A DNA stretch of 64,000 bases from Peribacillus cavernae (GTDB lineage: Bacteria; Bacillota; Bacilli; Bacillales; DSM-1321). A program made the position numbers and the translations under genes. Under the pieces are notes generated by a model, which did not search any database, was not told where the DNA came from, and worked only from the letters and a program-made list of their open reading frames with translations. Location of the stretch: positions 1 through 64,000 of the forward strand of contig NZ_RYZZ01000015.1 in assembly GCF_003989135.1 (NCBI RefSeq), read 5' to 3'. Each line of letters opens with the position of its first letter. Within the stretch, counting starts at the first letter, position 1. Positions 59,676-64,000 of this stretch are shown here, one piece after another.

Positions 59676-59704
59676 TTGAAAAGCGCTTTCAATTATTTTA
59701 TACT
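59676..59704 (+). promoter_or_regulatory. kdg operon promoter with CcpA-box-like spacer
   Basis: TTGAAA (59676-59681) and TATACT (59699-59704) are spaced by 17 bases, near the ideal sigma-A form. The palindrome TTGAAAAGCGCTTTCAA (59676-59692) overlaps the -35; it is one base longer than a consensus catabolite-responsive element but has both half-sites. Confidence 0.65.
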
Positions 59705-59709
59705 CTAGA

Positions 59710-59734
59710 TAAATCGATTTACTAAATCGGTTTA
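59710..59734. promoter_or_regulatory. tandem LacI-type operators at the kdg start site
   Basis: TAAATCGATTTA (59710-59721) and TAAATCGGTTTA (59723-59734) are consecutive 12-bp palindromes with the central CG typical of LacI-family sites. They cover the predicted transcription start near 59711. The same palindrome, TAAACCGGTTTA, lies at 62750 before hxlA. The LacI-type regulator encoded between the two operons is the obvious ligand. Confidence 0.75.
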
Positions 59735-59756
59735 TAGTCGACAGAAGGTGCGTGTG

Positions 59757-59915
59757 ATGAAAAGTGTCATTATTCCGTTAAATGCTTTTGGTAGGAAAGA
59801 AGTGATGGAAAAAGGCCAATTTCCGATTGTACCAGCGGAGCGTGTGAAGGAGTATGTGGAAATGGTGGAAAGCAACAAGGGTAGCGAGAGAGGAGATTTT
59901 GTATGCAATCGTTAG
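59757..59915 (+). CDS. 52-residue ORF upstream of kdgK, unidentified (leader or remnant)
   Basis: ATG 59757 opens MKSVIIPLNAFGRKEVMEKG then QFPIVPAERVKEYVEMVESN KG, a protein-like sequence ending at TAG 59913, inside kdgK by 13 bases. AGAAGG lies 14-20 bases upstream. It may be the end of a deleted sugar-dehydrogenase gene or a coupling ORF for kdgK. I do not recognise it. Confidence 0.4.
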   Translation: MKSVIIPLNAFGRKEVMEKGQFPIVPAERVKEYVEMVESNKGSERGDFVCNR

Positions 59916-60862
59916 ATGTTGTAACGTTCGGTGAAGCGATGGCTATGTTTATCGCAGAAAATCCAGGACCTCTGCATGAAGTAAAACATTTTACAAGGGA
60001 GCTTGCAGGTGCGGAAACAAACGTCGCAATCGGGCTGGCGAGGCTTGGTTTCAAATCTGGATGGGCCAGTAGAGTCGGGTCTGACGCATTCGGAAAGTTT
60101 ATTATGAAAAGGCTTGGGGAGGAAAATGTAAATGTTGATCATGTTTTAACAGATGAACGTTTTCCAACCGGATTCCAAATAAAATCAAAGGTTATAGATG
60201 GAGATCCTGAGGTCCAGTATTTTAGAAAGGGATCAGCAGCTAGCTTTATGGATGCTGAAAATTTCCAACATCAATATTTCACGAGTGCCCGCCATTTGCA
60301 TATGACCGGGATTCCTTTAGCGATCTCCGGCCACACCCGCAGATTCGCAGAGAGAGTGCTTTCTCATATGAAGGAAATAGGAAGCACTGTCAGCTTTGAT
60401 CCCAATTTAAGGCCGACTCTATGGACGTCTAAACAAGAGATGATTGAAGTTATTAATCAGTTTGCTGTAAAAGCAGACTACGTTTTTCCAGGGATCTCCG
60501 AAGGCGAGATATTAACTGGGTTTAAAAGCCCGCGTGATATTGCTTCCTTTTATTTGGATAAAGGGGTTGAACTTGTAGTCATCAAACTTGGCGACAAAGG
60601 AGCGTTCTACAAAAACAGTATCGAAGAAGGTACTGTCGCTGCTTATGAAGTGAAAGAAGTTGTTGATACGGTTGGAGCTGGAGACGGTTTTGCGGTGGGC
60701 CTTATCAGTGGTCTTCTTGAAAATCTGCAGCTAGAGGAAGCCGTGCTGCGCGGGAATGCAATCGGTTCAATGGCCGTCCAAACTCCTGGTGATAATGATG
60801 GTTATCCTAACCGCAATGAACTGATGGAATATATGAAAGTACAAGTACAAGGAGTGAAGTAA
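59903..60862 (+). CDS. kdgK: 2-keto-3-deoxygluconate kinase (PfkB family)
   Basis: The 319-residue sugar kinase has the PfkB/ribokinase motifs: AGAETNVAIGLARLGFKSGW (about residues 34-53), MTGIPLAISGHTRR, SFDPNLRPTLW (about 163) and the catalytic VVDTVGAGDGFAVGLISGLL near residue 250 (Asp of GAGDGF). It phosphorylates 2-keto-3-deoxygluconate at C6, feeding the aldolase encoded next. GAGAGGAG ribosome binding site. Length and neighbours match KdgK of B. subtilis. Behind the CcpA-like/LacI-operator promoter. Confidence 0.88.
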   Translation: MQSLDVVTFGEAMAMFIAENPGPLHEVKHFTRELAGAETNVAIGLARLGFKSGWASRVGSDAFGKFIMKRLGEENVNVDHVLTDERFPTGFQIKSKVIDGDPEVQYFRKGSAASFMDAENFQHQYFTSARHLHMTGIPLAISGHTRRFAERVLSHMKEIGSTVSFDPNLRPTLWTSKQEMIEVINQFAVKADYVFPGISEGEILTGFKSPRDIASFYLDKGVELVVIKLGDKGAFYKNSIEEGTVAAYEVKEVVDTVGAGDGFAVGLISGLLENLQLEEAVLRGNAIGSMAVQTPGDNDGYPNRNELMEYMKVQVQGVK

Positions 60863-60924
60863 CATGCAACACTTGGATTTCATAAAGTATGCCAGATTAC
60901 TAGAGCTAAGGGAGAGTGGAAATC

Positions 60925-61563
60925 ATGGGTGTTTCAGAAATAAAAAACCGGGCCGTTGTCGCTGTTATCAGAGGAGCAACGCCTGAATCTATTATAAAGA
61001 TAGGAAACTCGTTAAAGGATGGGGGAGTTACGGCACTTGAGATAACAATGGAGACCCCAAAGGCTGTATCCGTAATCGAAGCAGCAGCTGCCTATTTTGG
61101 AAAAGATGTGCTGGTCGGCGCTGGAACCGTTCTTGATCCCGAAACAGCAAGGTCAGCGATTCTGGCCGGTGCGAGATTCATATTTTCACCGACTGTCAAA
61201 AAAGAAACAATCACAATGGCTAAGCGATATGGCGTAGTCAGTGTGCCCGGTGCGTTTACGCCAACGGAAATTCTAACAGCATATGAGTATGGGGCAGATA
61301 TAGTCAAAGTATTTCCAGCAAATGCAGCCGGGCCGGAATATTTTAAAAGCATAGCCGGTCCTCTGCCACAAATTCCTTTAATGCCAACGGGTGGCGTTGA
61401 TGTCCACAATGCAGGCGCTTTTATAAAAGCAGGGGCTGTTGCAGTTGGGGTGGGCAGCACGCTTGCCAACACGGCACACGCCTTAACCGAAGAATATCTC
61501 GAAAAAATGAAAGAAAAAGCAGCACAGTTTATCAGAGAAGTGGCCAAAGCAAGAGAAGAATAG
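60925..61563 (+). CDS. kdgA: 2-dehydro-3-deoxyphosphogluconate / 4-hydroxy-2-oxoglutarate aldolase
   Basis: The 212-residue class I aldolase (Eda/KdgA family) shows VVAVIRGATPESIIKIGNSL, GGVTALEITMETPKAVSVIE (catalytic Glu), VLVGAGTVLDPETAR, RFIFSPTVK (near the Schiff-base Lys) and PGAFTPTEILTAYEYGADIV then KVFPA with the Schiff-base lysine, and PTGGVDVHNAGAFIKAGAVA. It splits 2-keto-3-deoxy-6-phosphogluconate to pyruvate and glyceraldehyde-3-phosphate. ATG 60925 has AAGGGAG ten bases upstream; GTG 60916 is an alternative. The operon ends at a terminator. Confidence 0.9.
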   Translation: MGVSEIKNRAVVAVIRGATPESIIKIGNSLKDGGVTALEITMETPKAVSVIEAAAAYFGKDVLVGAGTVLDPETARSAILAGARFIFSPTVKKETITMAKRYGVVSVPGAFTPTEILTAYEYGADIVKVFPANAAGPEYFKSIAGPLPQIPLMPTGGVDVHNAGAFIKAGAVAVGVGSTLANTAHALTEEYLEKMKEKAAQFIREVAKAREE

Positions 61564-61567
61564 CAGC

Positions 61568-61612
61568 GGAAGCCCTCTCATTCTGTTACGGGATATGGAG
61601 GGCTTTCCTTTA
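61568..61612 (+). terminator. terminator of the kdgK-kdgA operon
   Basis: GGAAGCCCTC (61568-61577) pairs with GAGGGCTTTCC (61598-61608, one bulge), followed by TTTATAG. Confidence 0.7.
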
Positions 61613-61712
61613 TAGAGAAATCGAATGACAATTTTGCAATGGATAATTAGTGGATTAATGCAGCTTTTGCCTTTAAAATGGAGATACGAATGTTTTGAAA
61701 GAGGAAGATAAA

Positions 61713-62720
61713 ATGGCAAAAGTAACAATGGCAGATGTAGCTAAAGAAGCGGGAGTCTCTAAAAGTACGGTCTCCCAATTTTTAAATAAGCGTTATGAAT
61801 ATATGGGAGAAGACACGAAGAGGAAAGTAGATGAAGCAATCAAAAGGCTTGGCTACCAGCCCAACTATCTGGCGCGAAGTTTAAAGCAGAAGCGCACATC
61901 AATGATCGGCATAATTGTTGCCAATATCATGCACCGCCTTTCTACCGAGGTCAGCCGCTCGATTGAGGACTATTGCCATGAGCACGATATGCAGGCCATC
62001 CTTTGCAATGCCGACGACAATCCTGAAAAAGAAAGAAAATATATTGAGGTACTTCGGGCAAAGCAAGTGGATGGACTGATTATTTTCCCGACGGGGCAGA
62101 ACATGGATTTATATGAAAACATGATAAAAGAGGGTTATCCGGTTGTTTTTATGGATCGAAAGGTAGAAGGCTTAAAAGCAAATACAGTCGTTGCAGCCAA
62201 TAGTGAAGCAACCGTGGAAGCTGTTTCCCACTTTATTTCAAATGGACACAAAAGAATTGCAATTGCCACACAGCCATTAAGCATCAGTCCGAGGGTTGAC
62301 AGGCTCCATGGCTATAAACAAGCGCTGATTGAAGCGGAAATTCCCCTCAGGCAGGAATATATGATCCATACTGAAATAAAAAATATGCAAGAAGAACTTG
62401 AAAAGCTTTTTAGCCTTAAACAACCGCCGACAGCTTTATTTGCCGGAAATGATCTGGCTTTTCTCGAGGTGCTCGAATTTTTTAACGGAAAACGGTTGAA
62501 AATTGGCAAAGATGTAGCATTAATCGTTTTTGATAATATCCCGTTTGCTCATCTTGCAGAAACTCCAGTGACAACCATTGCCCAACCAGCCCATGAAATG
62601 GGGCAACAGGCGGCAGAACTGCTGCTTAAGCAAATTGATGACGAGGTTCAGGATGTTCAGGAATATGTTTTTCCATGCGAATTATTGATACGGGAATCGT
62701 CCCGGAGAAAAGTTGAATAG
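61713..62720 (+). CDS. kdgR: LacI-family transcriptional regulator (KdgR-like)
   Basis: The 335-residue protein has a LacI helix-turn-helix (VTMADVAKEAGVSKSTVSQF LN) with hinge helix (YQPNYLARSLKQKRT) and a periplasmic-binding-like effector domain (MIGIIVANIMHRLSTEVSRS, VDGLIIFPTGQN, TALFAGNDLAFLEV, IVFDNIPFAHLAETPVTTIA). The effector of B. subtilis KdgR is 2-keto-3-deoxygluconate or a derivative. I use ATG 61713 (AGAGGAAG upstream). It lies between kdgKA and hxlAB, both of which have TAAAYCGRTTTA palindromes at their starts. Confidence 0.82.
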   Translation: MAKVTMADVAKEAGVSKSTVSQFLNKRYEYMGEDTKRKVDEAIKRLGYQPNYLARSLKQKRTSMIGIIVANIMHRLSTEVSRSIEDYCHEHDMQAILCNADDNPEKERKYIEVLRAKQVDGLIIFPTGQNMDLYENMIKEGYPVVFMDRKVEGLKANTVVAANSEATVEAVSHFISNGHKRIAIATQPLSISPRVDRLHGYKQALIEAEIPLRQEYMIHTEIKNMQEELEKLFSLKQPPTALFAGNDLAFLEVLEFFNGKRLKIGKDVALIVFDNIPFAHLAETPVTTIAQPAHEMGQQAAELLLKQIDDEVQDVQEYVFPCELLIRESSRRKVE

Positions 62721-62761
62721 GAGTCTGTTCAGTAGCGATACTATTTTACTAAACCGGTTTA
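62713..62761 (+). promoter_or_regulatory. hxlAB promoter and LacI-type operator
   Basis: TTGAAT (62713-62718) and GATACT (62737-62742) are 18 bases apart. The palindrome TAAACCGGTTTA (62750-62761) begins eight bases after the -10, in the same position relative to the promoter as at the kdg operon. The -35 lies within the last codons of the regulator gene. Confidence 0.6.
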
Positions 62762-62777
62762 CACGAGGAGTAATGCA

Positions 62778-63413
62778 ATGAAAATTCAGCTAGCTTTAGA
62801 CCGTTTATCGATTGAGGAAGCGATTCAGATTGCACGAGAAGCAGAAGAATCGATTGACTTGATCGAGGTTGGAACATCATTGATAAAAGAGTTCGGCATT
62901 TCAAGTGTGTCAAAAATTAAAGAGGCCTTTCCAAATAAAACAATCGTTCGCGATATAAAAACAATTGATAATGCCGTCTATGAATTTGAATTATGTTTCA
63001 AAGCAGGCGCCGACATAGCTACGGTGATGGGAGTATCTCCCGTTCAGACAATCGAAGCATGCTTAAACACAGCAGCGAAGCACGGCAGGACGGCAATGAT
63101 AGATTTGTTAAACACAAATGCAGAGCAAAAGGATTCTCTTTTTCAATATAATGATGCGATTTTCTGCGACCATGTGAGCAAGGATGAGCAAGAGATGGCA
63201 GGGAAAAAGAAAAGCAGTACTGCACAAAGCTTGGATTCTTCACTGCAGTGGGCTGTGGCTGGCGGCATTACCCTCGATTCAATCAATAAAATGACAGAGC
63301 CGCACCCTGACATTCTCATTATTGGTTCTGCAATCACGCAATCGGATGATCCCGGAAAAGCGGCAGCAGCCTTTAAAAAAGTGATAGATGAGGGAAGGGT
63401 AGAATACCAATGA
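62778..63413 (+). CDS. hxlA: 3-hexulose-6-phosphate synthase-like (HUMPS/OMPDC superfamily)
   Basis: The 211-residue TIM-barrel protein shows MKIQLALDRLSIEEAIQIAR, VEVGTSLIKEFG in the form LIEVGTSLIKEFGIS, the active-site TIVRDIKTIDNAVYEFELCF (Asp-x-Lys-Thr-x-Asp), GADIATVMGVSP and VAGGITLDSINKM. 3-Hexulose-6-phosphate synthase condenses formaldehyde with ribulose-5-phosphate; relatives decarboxylate 3-keto-gulonate-6-phosphate. The DxKTxD motif and the adjacent hexuloisomerase gene favour the former, but control by a KDG-type LacI operator instead of HxlR leaves room for a sugar-acid role. It overlaps hxlB by four bases. Confidence 0.8.
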   Translation: MKIQLALDRLSIEEAIQIAREAEESIDLIEVGTSLIKEFGISSVSKIKEAFPNKTIVRDIKTIDNAVYEFELCFKAGADIATVMGVSPVQTIEACLNTAAKHGRTAMIDLLNTNAEQKDSLFQYNDAIFCDHVSKDEQEMAGKKKSSTAQSLDSSLQWAVAGGITLDSINKMTEPHPDILIIGSAITQSDDPGKAAAAFKKVIDEGRVEYQ

Positions 63414-63958
63414 ATCAAATGGAAACGATACTTTCAGAAGTTTCAACTGTTCTTAAAAGAATTGATAATCAGGAAATAGACGCGGCAGTCCGCAAGCTAC
63501 AGGAAGGGAGGCGTATTTTTGTTATAGGAGAGGGACGGTCTGGTTTGATGGCCAAATCTTTTGCGATGCGTCTTATGCATTTAGGTGCAGAAGTTTATGT
63601 AATTGGCGAAACGATTACCCCATCCATTACAGAAACCGACATCCTTGTGGCAGTTTCCGGCTCAGGGACAACGAAAAATGTAGTCTGGACAACAGAAAAG
63701 GCCCAGTCAATGGGCTGTAGCATTATTGCGGTCACAACAGACACTGACTCTCCTTTAGGATCACATGCTTCCCTTGTCATCCATGTTCCAGCAGCCACAA
63801 AATATCGAAAAGAATGGGAACCTGCCACGATCCAGCCGCTTGGCTCTTTATTCGACCAATGTGTCCATATCCTTTTCGATAACATTTGTCTTGCCTATGC
63901 TGCCAGTAAACAAGTCAACCATGAACAAGCTTTTCAAAAGCATAGCAATATGGAATAG
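63410..63958 (+). CDS. hxlB: 6-phospho-3-hexuloisomerase (SIS domain)
   Basis: The 182-residue SIS-fold protein has IFVIGEGRSGLMAKSFAMRL (phosphosugar-binding loop), VYVIGETITPSITETDILVA, VSGSGTTKNVVWTTEKAQSM and QPLGSLFDQCVHILFDNICL, the standard 6-phospho-3-hexuloisomerase sequence pattern (PHI, about 180-185 residues). It converts 3-hexulose-6-phosphate to fructose-6-phosphate. The ATGA overlap with hxlA indicates coupled translation. The window ends shortly after its stop. Confidence 0.87.
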   Translation: MNQMETILSEVSTVLKRIDNQEIDAAVRKLQEGRRIFVIGEGRSGLMAKSFAMRLMHLGAEVYVIGETITPSITETDILVAVSGSGTTKNVVWTTEKAQSMGCSIIAVTTDTDSPLGSHASLVIHVPAATKYRKEWEPATIQPLGSLFDQCVHILFDNICLAYAASKQVNHEQAFQKHSNME

Positions 63959-64000
63959 CACATTTTTTCGCTTGAATCCCGAGCCTCTTCAGGATATGAC

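Noticed and set aside
1-64000. CRISPR arrays, tRNA or rRNA genes
   Set aside because: No regularly spaced repeats of CRISPR length and no tRNA cloverleaf or rRNA sequence were recognised; the only phased repeat is the 10-base TTTCGCTTAA array.

Overview
The window looks like chromosomal DNA of a low-GC, endospore-forming member of the Bacillaceae (Bacillus / Neobacillus / Mesobacillus type). Shine-Dalgarno sites are strong AGGAGG-type, TTG and GTG starts are common, intrinsic terminators end in T-tracts, and many products are Bacillus-type families (YezD, YwaD, YocS, YfhP, UgtP-like, SE1832 and DUF1657 proteins). I see no rRNA, tRNA, CRISPR array or complete insertion sequence. The window is accessory-rich: transport operons are separated by decayed gene fragments.

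Layout. (1) 1-2.4 kb: gene debris, including a dihydrofolate-reductase-like fragment, a frameshifted secreted protein, a small 'N-acetylglutamate synthase' family gene and a decayed partial copy of it. Between the two copies lies a compact orphan RNA unit (promoter, about 90 nt of hairpins, terminator). (2) 2.4-7.9 kb: an organosulfur assimilation cluster (FMN reductase, YezD, SsuB/SsuC-type transporter, FMN-dependent monooxygenase, SsuA-type binding protein). It is headed by an 11-codon leader ORF with four Cys codons in front of a terminator, which reads as a cysteine attenuator. (3) 8-12.7 kb: a queT remnant, a secreted M28 aminopeptidase, a bile-acid:sodium-type transporter and a CAP-domain protein. 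(4) 12.9-22 kb: a defence island with a type II Wadjet system (jetABCD), in which jetA carries an in-frame stop, followed by an AbrB-type antitoxin and a Doc toxin. (5) 22.4-31.5 kb: a histidine kinase with a periplasmic-binding-protein sensor domain, an NtrC-type sigma-54 activator, and the operon they probably control: a TAXI binding lipoprotein plus a four-gene PotABCD-like ABC transporter behind a -24/-12 promoter and an upstream inverted repeat. (6) 31.7-38 kb: an SDR protein lacking the usual catalytic residues, an SE1832 gene and a livJHMGF operon. (7) 38-45.6 kb: a DeoR-type regulator and a Ugp-like ABC operon with built-in PHP and HAD phosphoesterases. (8) 45.6-50 kb: an SMR pump, fused remnants of a helicase and a NERD-domain gene, a TTTCGCTTAA repeat array, then yfhP, a UgtP-like glycosyltransferase and a PAP2 phosphatase. 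(9) 50.4-57.5 kb: an Fbp/Afu-type ABC operon with a phosphoesterase remnant, a SPOR plus phosphodiester-glycosidase protein and small spore-type genes. (10) 57.5-64 kb: a short Aquifex-type aconitase, then kdgK-kdgA, a LacI-type regulator and hxlAB, tied together by shared TAAAYCGRTTTA operators.

The strongest candidates for undescribed biology are the cysteine leader peptide/attenuator of the sulfur cluster, the orphan structured RNA, the sigma-54-controlled TAXI + ABC operon, the shared operator linking 2-keto-3-deoxygluconate and ribulose-monophosphate genes, the 20-21 bp phased TTTCGCTTAA array, and the single-stop interruption of the Wadjet jetA gene. All calls are from reading the sequence; no database search was possible.
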